DNA from: Chrysemys picta bellii
Lineage: Eukaryota; Chordata; Testudines; Emydidae
Length of the DNA: 64,000 nt
Direction of reading: 5' to 3'
Assembly (NCBI RefSeq): GCF_011386835.1
Contig: NC_088800.1
Coordinates: 14,594,572-14,658,571 of the forward strand
The position numbers and the translations under genes are program-made. Of the stretch, positions 1 through 12,016 are shown piece after piece (within the stretch, counting starts at the first letter, position 1; each line of letters opens with the position of its first letter). The notes under the pieces were generated by a model, which saw only the letters and a list, made by a program, of their open reading frames with translations, ran no database searches and was not told the DNA's origin.

Positions 1-1493
1 ACTGCTGTATGAATGGCTGAAAAGCCTCTGACATGCGCTCTGATCCCAACAAATCAGATGGCTGAGGAATGGAAACTGGCTGGGGGTGGTGGAAAGGGTT
101 GAGAAAATGTTTTCACTGTTATTTAAATTTCCTCTACATTAAAATGTGAGAGTTAGAAAAGTCCCCCACAAAACTCCCCCAGCCAGCTGTGGCACAGGAC
201 AGACAGCGTAGAGAAGCAGAGCAAATGAAGTCATCGGCAGTGGAAAAACACGCCAATCCAGCCCAATATAGAACAATGCAAATCCCACCTCGCACACAGG
301 GCTGAAAGAGAAGCATCTTCCCTCTGTCTAATCCATTACCACGCACTTATTCCAATAACAAATAACTTAGGAAGTGAGAAACCCAAATTCAATTTCCCTC
401 TCAGTCCAAGTAAATATGAGGAGGCTGCCAAATTTGACTGAATAAAACCCAATGATCTCATATGTTTTCCTTGAATGTATTAAGAAATATAAGAGCAAAG
501 GGGTTTTTACCCCACCAGCAGGGGATATAAGCTCTGAATAGGGTACCGAGCTGAGTGAATATTTCAGAGCAGTGGTGTCCAACCAACAGCCCTCAAGGCT
601 CTGCATTGCGGCCCTAGAGGGTGGCTGGGTTAAGGAGAAAATGTGCATTTGATGATGAATTGAAAACCATGGCCCTGTTCAAAGGGCAGGGTTTGACTGA
701 GGCATGTCACTATGGGGAAGAGGTAGGGGGATGCCATTTTTCCAGCTGTCTGCCTCTGCTTCTCTGGCAGCCCCCTGGGCAGCCAGGAGTGCTATGAGCA
801 GCTGCTGTTTCATGCTTGCTGCAGCTGCCCTGCAGCGCCTCAGTTGGCTGCCTGCTGCATCTCAGGAGAGGGTCGAGTCAACAGCTCCGATTGCTCCACT
901 GCCTGCTTCCCACCCAGCCTGTGGGAATTCCAGGGAGAACAGGAGAGGAGCTCGACTTAGGGCAGCACCTAGAAAAGAATGACTCCCCTCCACCCCACAA
1001 CTACCCAGGCCAGCCTGTCCCATCCCACTTTAGAACAGGTGTCCTAACTTGCAACAGATTCCTATTGACCCATACGCCAGCTGGAGAGAGGCCAAGCGCA
1101 ATGTGCTCCAGCCATGGGCTATGTCCTGCACACCAGGGTCTGTGGGTAGGGAAGCATTGGGGCTAGCTGCATGCAGCAGGGGAATTGGAGCTGGTTTCTG
1201 CTCCTTGGCGCTGCCTGAGTGATGGAAAGGGAGCAGAACAGGCCAAAGAACCTCCCGAAGGTGGCAATTTTGGCCTTTTGGAAAGAATACACTTTCCTCA
1301 GGCTGAAGAAGGTGGCCACTGGCGTATTATTGTTTAGCTGTTTTACTAGTTACATTACTTAGCACTTGATATTTGTAATGCCCTTAACACGTGACAGCTG
1401 GGGGGAAAATCCCCAGCGAAACCATTTCTCCTCCAAGTTAACCTCAGCTCACGTTTGCCAAACTTTCTGTGAAACTGGAGCCCCGTAATGAAA
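1..1493. other. Intergenic, nothing recognised
   Basis: No coding potential, RNA gene or clear repeat could be supported. The phrase CAGTGGTGTCCAACC at 571-585 hints at a decayed hAT end but has no partner. Confidence 0.6.
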
Positions 1494-1501
1494 ACATAGA
1501 C

Positions 1502-1836
1502 CAGGGGTCGGCAACGTTCGGCACGCGGCTCACTAGGGTAAGCACCCTAGCGGGCCGGGCCAGTTTATTTACCTGCTGATGTGGCAGGTTCGGCCGATCG
1601 CGGCCCCCACTGGCCGCGGTTCGCTGTCCCGGGCCAATGGGGGCGGCGGGAAGCGGCGCGGGCCGAGGGATGTGCTGGCCGCGGCTTCCTGCCGCTCCCA
1701 TTGGCCCGGGACGGCGAACTGCGGCCAGTGGGGGCCGCGATCAGCCGAACCTGCTGCGTCAGCAGGTAAATAAACTGGCCCGGCCCGCCAGGGTGCTTAC
1801 CCTGGTGAGCCGCGTGCCGAACGTTGCCGACCCCTG
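1502..1836. mobile_element. Palindromic GC-rich non-autonomous hAT element (copy A)
   Basis: The terminal inverted repeats start CAGGGGTCGGCAACGTTCGG, and the whole 335 bp is nearly a perfect inverted repeat. A perfect 8-bp duplication ACATAGAC flanks it (1494-1501 and 1837-1844), the hAT signature. It shares its inner GGGCCGG-TTTATTTACCTGC arms and CCAAT boxes with the copies at 11.5, 18.4, 38.2 and 50.3 kb but has different outer termini. Open frames in it are products of the palindrome. Confidence 0.9.
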
Positions 1837-2527
1837 ACATAGACATTGCCCAGCACAATTGCAGGGACTGTCCTCTCCTGCTGTGGTGCCAGCAAGCAGG
1901 CGGTGGCAAACGTTCACCTCACTTTTGTGCTAGGTGCTGTACAAACACAGTCCTGCACTGAGCCAAGGTGTGGAGTAGCTGGCACCCAATGGGGCTTTTC
2001 CAGCTCTCATTTCTGTGAATCTTGACTCCCCAGCAAAGCTACAACCTTGCATTGTCTGACCCTCCTTCTGCCCTGTGATGTTGTGTCCCTCCATTGGGAG
2101 GAAGGGGTGTGTGTCTGTGTCACACATTTTAGAGGTGGCTGTGCTGTTCACACACTCCAGATTCACCCCTATTTGAGCCTTGGCAGGCGGAGAGGTCTGA
2201 GGCAGATGCCCTGTGAGCTCTGCCATGCAGGTGAATGAGGTAGGAGTTCAGGTTCTCATCACCACTCATTCCATAGATCTGGATATATTTAAATCCTCTC
2301 TTCCCCAGGGCTCTTGTCAATGAGCTGGAGAGAGCATGACACAGATACAGCACTGAGCCAGCTGCAAAACACCGCAGTTCCAAAATAAATACATCCTGCA
2401 TGAGCAACATCGGTGCAAAGAGGAGCAGAGCCCACACTCCAACTGGCTCAGAATGAAGGAAGCTTTCCCCTTCAGATCCACAGGTGGAGATGCTGCTGCA
2501 GTCCAGGAGAAAGGAACCTTTCAGAAG

Positions 2528-2676
2528 CGGTGTGCCGAGTCTTCATTTAGTCACTCTCATTTAAGGTTTCGCGTGCCAGTCATACATTTTAACCTTTTCA
2601 GAAGGTAGTGTGTGTGCCACTGAAAATCAGCTCGCGTGCCGCCTTTGGCACGCGTGCCATAGGTTGCCTATCCCTG
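2528..2676. mobile_element. hAT element fragment (Charlie-like 3' end)
   Basis: The right terminus reads GGCACGCGTGCCATAGGTTG CCTATCCCTG, the inverse of the CAGGGATAGGCAACCTATGG-type hAT terminus. The interior (GTGTGCCGAGTCTTCATTTAG) is typical of longer family members, and the left part is missing. Confidence 0.65.
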
Positions 2677-2696
2677 CCCTATCTGATGGAGGTGCT

Positions 2697-2800
2697 GCCT
2701 TAGGGGTGGGGATACTAGCCTTGCCCTGCATCACAGGGGTGTTGTGAGAATACATGCATGATTGTGAGGTGCTCACAGTAATGGGAGCCTAATGATTCCC
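2697..2800 (+). repeat. MIR SINE fragment
   Basis: The segment around CACAGGGGTGTTGTGAGAATA and the following CTCACAGTAATGG resembles the 3' half of MIR (CATAGGGTTGTTGTGAGGAT). No tRNA-like head is visible. It is old and divergent. Confidence 0.5.
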
Positions 2801-2934
2801 TAGAATCAAATGACAAGGACCCTCAATCATGGGGAGACATCCCCAAAGGGGGCACTGGGCAGCCCAATGGGAGATGTTGCTGGAAGGGCCCTGGGCAAGG
2901 CACTGCTAGACAAGATCTTCCTCATCTCTTTATG

Positions 2935-3075
2935 GTTGTTATGATGTGTAACAGCAAGCACCGAGGTGGCACTGCTCTAGGCTCTGTGCAAACACAAGGG
3001 AAGACACAGTCCCTGCCCCAAAAATCTTCTGAGCTAACTGGAAAGAAGATGCAGCAAAGAGTGTAACACACACCA
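2935..3075. repeat. Old dispersed repeat of unclear family
   Basis: The phrase 'gctctgtgcaaacacaaggg...cagtccctgccccaaaaatc' resembles a repeat found across amniote genomes ('gctgtacaaacacagaacaaaa...ccctgccccaaagagctt'). A second trace, CTAGGTGCTGTACAAACACAG, lies at 1930-1950. I do not recognise the family. Confidence 0.4.
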
Positions 3076-3394
3076 GGAGGGAAGGGGGCGCTGACGAGGT
3101 CACACACCGAAGTGCCCAGCCTTGTAGATCCCAGTCACTGGGAAGTATTTAATCAAATCACCTCTCCCTGATCTCTTGGAGATGTCACAAGGGGAGTCTC
3201 GAGGAGGGGTCTGAAGGGGCAGAGGCTGGTGACCTGCAGAGCAGTCCAGGGAAGACGTTCCATATGCAATGGGCAGGGCAGAAGAGGGTGCAAAGACATT
3301 CATGGGAGACGCTGACAAATGGGGCAGTGAGACAGGCATTGCTGGCTGAGCACAGGACACAGGGATGAGGAAGAGGAAAGGAAAAATACAGAGG

Positions 3395-3560
3395 GGCAGA
3401 CACATGAAGGGCCTTGAAGGTGAGACCCAGAAGCCTGATGCTGAAGCAATAGTCAGTAGTGGGGGCCCAGTGGCAAGATTCAAAGAGGGGAGACATGGCT
3501 AGAGCAACAGGCCAGGGGGACGATCTTAGCAGCTGCGTTTGGAACGCTCCTCTCTCCATG
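3395..3560 (+). repeat. Dispersed repeat, pair member 1
   Basis: This segment (GGGCCTTGAAGGTGAGACCC ... GACGATCTTAGCAGCTGCGTTTGG) resembles 15840-15985 (AGAGCCTTGAAGCTGAGAAT ... CAGAGCATCAGACAAGGCAG) in the same orientation, so both belong to one old repeat family, possibly a LINE tail. It is too diverged to name. Confidence 0.4.
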
Positions 3561-5315
3561 TTTGCAAATGCCTGTGCCCCCGGCCAACACCTCCAGCTCT
3601 CTGCACAGCTCCCTAAAGATGGTGGGCATTTGACTATGGCGCTGAAGGAACCCGCTTGGTGCTTGGAGCCAGAGGCTGAGCTGCAGGGAACTGGCACAGA
3701 GCGGCAGAGAGAGAGGGGAGTGCGTGAGGAAGCAATGGACAAACCACTGCATGGCATCTCCACTCCTGGACAGGCCCAAACAGTGCACTGGCCTCTGACC
3801 GGGAAGCCAGAGAAACTTCCCCAAAGGGCATGAGCTGCCCTCCAAGGGCTGGGGTGCTGCTGAGTGGGTGGGGGGTGAAAAGAGATGAGAGACTGAGCTG
3901 CCCGAGTGCAGAGAGAGGCAGCAGCAATGTGTGTTCTGCACTAGCTTTTCAGCAGCCTCCATTACAGCTGCTGCCCTAGCTGGGCCAGAGGTGAGGGGCC
4001 ATGCAATATTGATAAGGGCTCTTCAATTAGCCACCACTCTCTGCAGGAAGTTACAGATGCTTCTGCTAATCACCCAGGGAGGAGGCCTGGCCTACAGAGT
4101 GCTGGGGAGAGGGAAGAGCAGTTAGGAGACTGAGTGCTCCCTGCTACAAAGGCTGGGGCAGGGCCTGGCTATGGGGGCTGAGGAAGACCCCACTTCCCAC
4201 AGGCCTCTGTCTTCCAAGTTCTGAGCCAAAATCACAGCCCTTTTCATTGACTGGTTCCCCAGTGGGTCCCCACCCTTGGGGGATCAACTGATCTGTTCAG
4301 CAGTCGTTTCTCCATCCCTGCTTTGGCTGCCTAAAAAAGCAAGTATTGCCACTTACTGCCCTTGATGTTGTTTAAAGACACAAACCCAGGGACAGACACT
4401 GCCAAGACTGGCTCATCTGCCCCAGGTGCCCCCTCCTGCTATTTTAAGAGCTCCGTGGAATCTTTCTATGGGCCGGGATTGTTTTGCAAAATGATACATT
4501 TGAGCTTTTTCCTTGGGGAAAAAAAGTCATACCTGAAGAGTTCCTACCTACACTAATAAACCGGAGTGCATGGCCCAACAGTCCTAAGTGACCTTACAAT
4601 AACAATCCAATGTGTAAATGCACGATGGAGGGGGTGAACTGCTTTGGTGAGGAAACAAAATTTAATGTGAGACTTCCATGGGAGCAGCGGAGCGTTTGAA
4701 TGGTGATGACTGGAGCCATGACGCAGATCTCGCTCCCGCCTGGTTACTGTTCTGCCAATGGCTGTTACACCGTATGCAGTTGGAATAAGCCTGCCCTGGC
4801 TCTCAGCCTCCCCACTGCATGTCCCCTGGTGCTGCTAGTTCTGTGGCAGTTACCAGGGAGGATGCCACAAACCTGCCCTCTGGGCTTCTGCAGATGGAGT
4901 GGCAGGCCAGCTGGTCACCCTGAAAATCTCTGGGAGGAAATGGAAGCCCAGACAGCCACCTCCTAAAGGCGGGGGAGGGGAGATCATTAGGTCTCTGCTC
5001 AAAATGTCTGGGTTTGTGTGGGGCAGGAAGAGGTGAGGGTCCACAGCCTGTGAGGAGGGGGAGAAATTGGGCCATGGATCCTGCAGTGGGGACAGCCGTG
5101 CCAGGGGAAGCCAGAATCACTGAATCAGGGTGAGGCACAGGTTCCCATTGCCACCCTAAACCCAACAATGCTCACTGGTTTGGGATTTCGATGGGAAAGG
5201 ACCCCTCTCAGACCCTGTTTCCTCCTCCCTCTGCCATTCCCCCATCCCTGCCTCTCCACTACTCTCCTCTCCCTCCCTGCCCCTCTTCCCTTCCTTTTTC
5301 CCCCATTCCCTGTCC
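3561..5315. other. Intergenic, nothing recognised
   Basis: Several open frames of 60-160 codons overlap on both strands without splice structure or recognisable motifs. They are treated as chance. The pyrimidine-rich tract 5215-5315 precedes the hAT element. Confidence 0.55.
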
Positions 5316-5323
5316 TTGCCCTC

Positions 5324-5542
5324 CAGGGCCGGCTCCAGGCACCAGCGCAGCAAACAGGTGCTTGGGGCGGCCAAAGGGAAGGGGCAGCACGTCCGGCTCT
5401 TCGGCGGTAATTCAGTGGCGGGTCCCTCGGTCCCTCTTCGAGGGAAGGACCTGCTGCTGAAGTGCTGCTGAAGAAGAAAGCGATTGTGGCTTTTCCCCCC
5501 TCACCGCTGCTTGGGGTGGCAAAAACCCTGGAGCCGTCCCTG
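5324..5542. mobile_element. Non-autonomous hAT element, CAGGGCCGGCTCCAGG family
   Basis: Inverted termini CAGGGCCGGCTCCAGG and CCTGGAGCCGTCCCTG bound 219 bp, with subterminal TGCTTGGGGCGGCC at both ends. A perfect 8-bp duplication TTGCCCTC flanks it (5316-5323 and 5543-5550). The centre holds an inverted repeat around CGGGTCCCTCGG/GAGGGAAGGACC. It is non-coding; a second copy is at 12017. Confidence 0.92.
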
Positions 5543-5550
5543 TTGCCCTC

Positions 5551-6791
5551 CCCCCTCCAGTCTCCCCCACCCCCGGGCTGTCAGAATGGGACAGTCGGTG
5601 AAAATGCAGTTAGTTGTGGGGAGGGACCGAGAGTGGCGAGGAAGCAGCTGAAGTTACAGGTGCTTCTCAGGAGCAGGGTTTTCCATGCTCATTTCCCCAG
5701 GGGAGAGAGAAGGATTGTATTAGTCACTGATGGAAAGTCCACATCTTACAGCGGAACATGTTTCCAGCTAACGCCTCATGAAGTTACTTAGTGTCCTGGG
5801 AAAGGATTAAGACATAAACCAGAGGAGTAGGTGGCTCACTGGGGACCAGCACTCTCACCCACAGGACTTTTTACTACCTCTAGGCGACCTGATCCAGGAC
5901 TGACAGAGTTGCTACCATGTCATGGCTGCTCAGTGGTCTTCAGAGACTAGATGTCCATATCCCAAAGCGCACCATCGCATGGGTGCAGGCTGGCCTTTTT
6001 GCTGGAAGTCTCAGCAGAGAGGCCAGGGACTGCATGGGCCCCAAGGACTGAATTATGCAGGGATTAGGGTTGCTCTGAGTTTCACTGAAAGCTCCTGCCC
6101 GCCTAAAGGATTCTGAGCCTCTCCACTGCTCCCAGTGGTGCCCAGTGGGGAGACACATTGGGGTGGGAAGAAGTCAGTGCTACACTCAGATGCACACAAG
6201 CCATTCCATAAAGTTTGGTTGTCTCCCTCGTTCAGAACTCTCTTGCTTGTGAGTGTTTTCTCTTTGGATCATCTAGTCATATTTTGCATCTAGGAATTTA
6301 TTTTGTTTGGGAAGTGAGAGAGTAAAAACAAGATTTCCTTTGGGATACAAAACGTATTGACTCTAGAGAGAAAGAAATCTGCTGCTGACAGAGCATGCGT
6401 CTTGTAAGTTATTGTGCATAACCATGGTTAAGCTGGTACCATTAGTAGAGTCCCTGCCATTCACACTCCTGACAAGGAGACTACACTTCGTGGATAGTGG
6501 GTAGTGCCTATCTGCCCTGATCCCACACCAGCCTGACCGCAGAGCCCCCTGCTAGCCAGGCAGAGTGACAGCTTGTATCAGCAATGAGATCTGGGAGAAT
6601 TCTAGATTTGAGCATCACCAAAGTGCGCTCAGTGCAGGTTCTATTGGGGCCACATTAGCAGTGACCCCTTGGGCATATGCTGCCTGTAACACAGCCGGGG
6701 TGCAGCAGAGGGAAGCAAGACAATAGTTATTCAAGTGCCAAGGCTGCCCGATGCCCGCCTGGCTCAGAGAAGCATGAATCACTCAATGAGT
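5551..6791. other. Intergenic, nothing recognised
   Basis: No gene or clear repeat can be supported up to the MIR at 6792. 7029-7805 and 7857-7977 are likewise empty. Confidence 0.55.
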
Positions 6792-7028
6792 ATGCAGGCA
6801 TGAGAGGGAGACAGCGTGATCTAGTGGAATAAGCCCAGGATTGGGAGTTAGGAAGTCCTGAATTCTAGTTAAGATCTGACACTAGCTCCCTCTGTGACTT
6901 TGCTCCAGTTATTTCCTCTCTCCGTGCCTCAGTTTCCCCTCTGTAACATATGCCCTAGCAGCCTTACCTCCCTTCTAGGGAGTTACGATTTACAAGTGTT
7001 TGCAAACTACTATAAAAGCGCCGAGCAT
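6792..7028 (+). repeat. MIR SINE (nearly full length)
   Basis: The tRNA-derived head GACAGCGTGATCTAGTGGAA TAAG, then the core ...CCTCTGTGACTTTGC, and CCGTGCCTCAGTTTCCCCTC TGTAACAT follow the MIR consensus in order. The 3' part reads ACAAGTGTTTGCAAACTACTATAAA. It is an old amniote-wide SINE. Confidence 0.8.
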
Positions 7029-7805
7029 TGTAGAGACAGAAACGTTCCCTAACGTTCCCCCTCCCCTTGCAGTGGCCAACCTCAGCTGCCATTGGCAGGC
7101 TATTCCACATTTGCCCCAATGTACAACACTGCAAACGAACTGCAGGGCTCAGGCTAAGCAGTATTGATGGCATTGCTAATTACATCACCATAAACATGAT
7201 TTATAGTGATGTAACTGCTGTCAGGTCCATGTTCGAGCCTTACTAAATCACCCCGTGTTGTTTTCTTAGCACGGGCATCCCTCTAGCTATGCTCTCAGCC
7301 ATCTCTCCCTCTGTCGAGTGCCGGCTGTAACTACCCAGCCATCTATCTCTTACCTAGCTTATCAACTTGACTTCTCCAGCTCTTTCCCAGACAGGTAACA
7401 TGATGAGGGCTAATGCTCCAGCCAGGCCTGCTTTCCTTGGGATATCAGGCTGGGACACTGAAACACACATCAGACTCTTCCAGCACAGGAGGGAGAAGCT
7501 TTGCTAAATTCCTTGAGGTTGATTGAGAACAAGCAACTCTCCCTCCCAATAAAGGAGAGCTGGCCCATCTGCCCCGTGCTGCTCACCAGCTCCCCACCAT
7601 ACTAACCCCCGAGGGTTTGGCCACAGCGTAGGACATGCAGGTACAGTATGGTGACCCGGAATAGGTTTGCTGATTGACTACCTGCTGCACAGAGAAGCTA
7701 CTGAAAAGGGGGAATGGTGGTGAGGCTACTTAACTCTGTCAAACAAGGGGAGATATGGGAGGAGCTGAGAGAGAAAAGTTTGCACACACAGAGTTAATAT
7801 GTACC

Positions 7806-7856
7806 ATGCCTTGCCCTGCCCTGCCCTGCCCTGCCCTTCTCCTGCCCTGCCCTGCT
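7806..7856 (+). repeat. Pentanucleotide tandem repeat (CTGCC)n
   Basis: About nine copies of CTGCC, interrupted once by CTTCTC. The clean part suggests recent slippage. Confidence 0.9.
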
Positions 7857-7977
7857 CTAAGCAGACACAACCATGACTATTGCTTGCACTAAGGCCTGCT
7901 GGCCAGCCACCTGCTGCCTTTTATACCCCAAAGCCCACCTTCTTTAGTAGCCCTGACAATGCCTGTATAAAATTCAA

Positions 7978-8072
7978 GGGCCCAGATGATGCTCCTCAAA
8001 AGCATTTAGGTGCCTAACTCCATTTGAAATCAATGGCAGAAAGGTGCCTAAATACCTTTGAGGATCTGAGCC
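7978..8072. repeat. Short foldback repeat (hairpin)
   Basis: GGGCCCAGATGATGCTCCTC AAAAGCATTTAGGTGCC on the left pairs with GGTGCCTAAATACCTTTGAGGATCTGAGCC on the right around ATTTGAAATCAATGG. The arms are nearly complementary over about 40 bp. A second copy, less complete, lies at 8403-8480. It is likely a MITE. Confidence 0.7.
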
Positions 8073-8265
8073 AATGCCATTAGTACAGGCAAGGCAAAAG
8101 ATACATTTAAAGAAATCACGTCACTCCGCCGCCTAATGACAGAGATGGGGAATAAGCCACTCCACAAGAGGGAGCAGTCCAGGCTATTGCACCTCCTCAA
8201 CGTGAAGGAGCCCAGTATGCGATGTGCTGGCAGTTGTGGGTTCCCAAGCAATCAGCAATGTGTAT

Positions 8266-8367
8266 GGCCTGACCCTGCAAGGAGCTCTCCCTTGAAGAGT
8301 GAGCACCCGCAGCTCCCATTAGCATCACTGGGAACAGAGGGCATTCAGCATCTTGCAGGATTGGGCC
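8266..8367. repeat. Short TIR repeat between the two foldbacks
   Basis: GGCCTGACCCTGCAAG and CTTGCAGGATTGGGCC are inverted at the ends of about 102 bp. The centre is CTCCCATTAGCATCACTGGG-like. It resembles a MITE family of reptiles. No duplication was identified. Confidence 0.55.
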
Positions 8368-8402
8368 CAAAGGTGGTGTTATTTGGATGCGCTTGAGCAT
8401 AA

Positions 8403-8480
8403 GGGCCCAGATCCTCAAAGGTACTTAGACACCTGGCTCCCTCTGAAACCAATGGAAGTTAGGTGCCCAGAGGATCAGGG
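8403..8480. repeat. Second copy of the short foldback repeat
   Basis: GGGCCCAGATCCTCAAAGGT ACTTAGACACCTGGCTCC and the opposite arm GGAAGTTAGGTGCCCAGAGGATC match the element at 7978-8072. The right arm is shortened by a deletion. Confidence 0.6.
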
Positions 8481-9439
8481 TGAAGGGTGTTTGTGTGATG
8501 CTTTCAGCACAAATAGGAGAGCTGTGGTTTTCTCTCAGAGCCTAGGGCAAGGAGTTGAGCAGACAAGGACTCTGCCACCAGCCCCAGCTGCTGCAAGCAA
8601 CCGGATTCTGCTTCTAACACAAGCACCCCAAGTGCCCATCGTAACTCACTGAGGTGATGTTCTAGCAAAAACTCCTGGCACTGGAGAGCCATGCCTACTG
8701 GCATTTGGGGTCTGAGTCCAGACAGGGAAGCTGGCATGGCCTTGCCCCAAGAAGTGAGAGAAGAACACCGCTGTGTTTGTGTTGTTTGCCTGTAAACAGA
8801 GACCTGTCAAATGCTGTGTTGAGATGAAATCCCTAATGGGGGATGAAGAGGTGTCTGGCCTGAGACCCAGCCAGTAACAGCACCCTGTGGCATCCATCCC
8901 CTTCTGTCTCCCCTGCTGCCCCACCCAATCACATGGTTTTGAGGTGAAGGGAAGGGAAGTGGGCTCCATCATTTTGTAATTTTAGAGGGCCCCTAAACTA
9001 TGCAATGGACATAGCCCCTGTAACCCCAGTCTCCCCCGCCCCACCCAGTGTATGTATCAAGATCAATGAAGTGATGCCCTATTGCTGAATAAGACTGGTC
9101 ACCTGCACCTCCTACTCCTGCCGCTTGGAATGATGCCAGGACTCAGATGTCACTAGCTTGTTCTTTCTCCCTCCTGAGCAAAGACCTGGTAAATCCCTGG
9201 ACTGTGAGTTCTCCAGGAAGCCTTGGGGGTATCACATGAGCCAATAGGTGACTCCTCCCAGAAAAGGTTGCCAGGCAGTGCATTCCTTCAGCCAATGTTT
9301 GGATTGGCTGTGTGAGCATCTTCTAGCATTGCAGCCAAAGCTAAACCAGGCTCCTCTTGGGGGCTGCTCTGCCAGGCTGAGTTGGTATGGTAGGAGCTTC
9401 ACTTCTCAGCTGGAAATTGCTGTCTTCATATTTCACACT

Positions 9440-9592
9440 ATATAGTGCCCTATATAGTGTCTGTCTCACAGTCCTCATGCAGATGGGTAAACTGAGGCAC
9501 CAAGGGGGGCAGTGCTAATGTCACACAACAGGTTAGCAGCAGAGCTCTCAGGCTGGTGTTCTATTCACCATGCCACAGCTAGCCTCGGACAG
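9440..9592 (-). repeat. MIR SINE, antisense
   Basis: CATGCAGATGGGTAAACTGAGGCACC, then TCACACAACAGGTTAGCAGCAGAGC and TTCTATTCACCATGCCACAG are the reverse complement of the MIR core and head. The order is consistent with one minus-strand copy. Confidence 0.8.
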
Positions 9593-11532
9593 GGAACGTT
9601 TGTAGCACAGGAGAATTAGGTATCAGCCAGGAGATCAACTTATTCCCAACCAGACTCCTTCACAAGCTGGAAAGCGGTGGAAATGGAGCTTATTCCTAAT
9701 GGAGGAAACAGTCCAGCATGTGTCTTAGTTGAGTTCTTTCTCCCCCTCTGGAGGTCTTTGTGTCCTTTCACTCTCCCACCCCAGCTCCTCTGGCCAAACT
9801 TATAAACTCTGCTGATAGCATTCCCTTCAATCAGTTCCCCTTGGCTCCAGGACAATGATTCCCCCACCTCCTGTGCCACGGTGACAAACCCTCCTGAAGC
9901 CGTGAAGAAAGCGGCCGCAATTTCTGAGTTGAGAGCTCTCGAAAAATCTCTCTGACCCATTCCCAGTAAGTGGTGCTCGGCAGAACTCTTAAGGGTCCTG
10001 CTTAGGAGCCCTCAGTTCTGAGAAAAGCAAACCACAAGGCAGATGGGATCTCTCAGCCAGCGAGAAAAATACAATGAAGGCTGCCAAGTGCTGGTCAAGA
10101 TGCTTATAAAGAGCCCCAGCCAGCATTCCGGCACACTTGAATAAAGCAGGTCCGTGGCTGAAACCCCATACAGCTGTCAGGTCCCGTTCCTGAATTTCCC
10201 TGCACGTCAGTGCTAATCACCAGGAAATCTGCGCATTAACAGAATGGAGCAAATTCACACACTACATTGTCTAGAGGTTCACCAGGCATGGATCTGGACC
10301 CTTTTCTGCTTCACCGTCAGTAGTTTTACCTCTTCCCCTCTCACAGCCCATCCTGCCTGAATGAATTCAGCCAGCATCAGTGACCTCACAGCAGCTCCCA
10401 CGGTGACTGAATTATGATGTCACAAGCACTGGAATGTGATGCCGCTGAGTGAATTGGGCTGGGGGATAAGGCTGATTATAAAGCCTGTAGGTTCGTTGCA
10501 CATATTTTCTAAAGACATTGTTCTCTCCTGGTGGCCTCTGCATTGTCTAACTCTCTAGTGGGCTTCCCGTCCCTTCTCCTGACACAATCCAGCAGCAGGA
10601 CTCCTGGGGACAGTGGCAGTTCCAGATTTTGTGATAATCCCCAACTTCTGGGGAAACCACCCCTTTAGGGATGGACTCAGCTTTCAAAGACAAGGAGAAT
10701 GATGGGAGCTGCTGGGTGCAGGACACTTCAGAAAATCTGACTCATCATCTGTTAGAAACAAATGCTTAGAAACAGAATTCAGCAAATGAGGATTTGGAGG
10801 TCACCAATTTGCTTTTTGCTGTCCTTAAACTTACAAACTTTACACCCATCAGTTACAACAGGGTGTTCTGATTCTGAGAGGTGGTATCTCCCAATGAGAT
10901 CAGTGGGTGATGTGGGGGTTCAACACCTTGTGAAATCAGACCATATTCATTTTTATCTCAGTATTTATAAAAAAAGAGAAAATTTAGCTAGCTTTGTGAC
11001 ATTGCAGAGCTTCCTCTTGCTTGGACCCCGGTTTAGAGGTACCATGCTCATGAACTCCATTAAAATACCAGAGATAGATTGGGTTGATTTGATAAGTGAA
11101 GTATCAGCAATAGAAATGGCAGAAACAGACATTTGGGTTCTTATGGCCTCATGCAACTTTTCTTTGGTGAAGTGTGGACTTGCACCCCTGAGTTCTAATG
11201 CACCCAAAATCTCAAAGAGAAGCCTCCAAGTTTGGCTTTTACTACTAGATATGTATATATTATCCCCAGGCTCATCTGAAATTCACCCTGGCTTGAGTGA
11301 GAATGAGAGAATCTGGGCCAAGCTTGGGCAAAGATGTATATTTCACTAGGTTTGAATTTGATTGTGTCTCCAGCCTCATGGGTAATGATCATTCAAACCG
11401 TGCTTTGGGTCTTGTCGCACATGCTTCATCCCATGTACAATGTCTTTTAGGAAACAGCTCACCTGTCTATGGAGACTGGATAGTTTGCTCTGTATAGAGA
11501 TATGTGTAATTATATCACAGGATTGTCTACTT
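9593..11532. other. Intergenic, one unexplained 195-codon open frame
   Basis: The plus strand is open over 10762-11349. The predicted protein has no family motif I recognise and no obvious coding neighbours, and an antisense frame overlaps it. I regard it as probably non-coding. The rest is featureless, as are 8481-9439 and 11874-12008. Confidence 0.45.
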
Positions 11533-11865
11533 CAGTGGTTCTCAAACTAGGGCCGCCGCTTGTTCAGGGAAAGCCCCTGGCGGGCTGGGCCGGTTTGTTT
11601 ACCTGCCACGTCCACAGGTTTGGCTGATCGCAGCTCCCAGTGGCTGCGGTTCACTGCTCCAGGACAATGGGGGCTGCTGGAAGCGGCGGCCAATATATCC
11701 CTCGGCCCATGCCGCTTCCTGCAGCTCCCATTGGCCTGGAGCAGCGAACCGCGGCCAGTGGAAGCCGCAACTGGCCGGACCTGCGGACCCGGCAGGTAAA
11801 CAAACCAGCCCAGCCCGCCAGGGGCTTTCCCTACACAAGCGGCGGCCCTAGTTTGAGAACCACTG
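11533..11865. mobile_element. Palindromic hAT element (copy B)
   Basis: The termini are CAGTGGTTCTCAAACTAGGG and its inverse. The flanks GTCTACTT (11525-11532) and GTCTAATC (11866-11873) match at 6 of 8 bases, so this is an older insertion. The inner arms carry GTTTACCTGCC...GGCAGGTAAACAAAC and two opposed CCAAT-type boxes. It is 333 bp and non-coding. Confidence 0.87.
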
Positions 11866-12016
11866 GTCTAATCTGCTGACTTAGGGCATGTGACTGTGCC
11901 TAGCCTACTATTTACTGACAGCTAATGAGGTTGCTCCTCCAGCCCAAGAGGCAGAGGCTTGTCCTTTGGTGCTGAAGGTCCCATGTCATCTCCAGGTCAG
12001 ACTTGGAACCCCTAAC

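Noticed and set aside
3185..3962. Overlapping frames of 97-192 codons on both strands
   Set aside because: They have no motifs, consistent splice sites or repeat family, and several overlap one another in different frames, as expected by chance.
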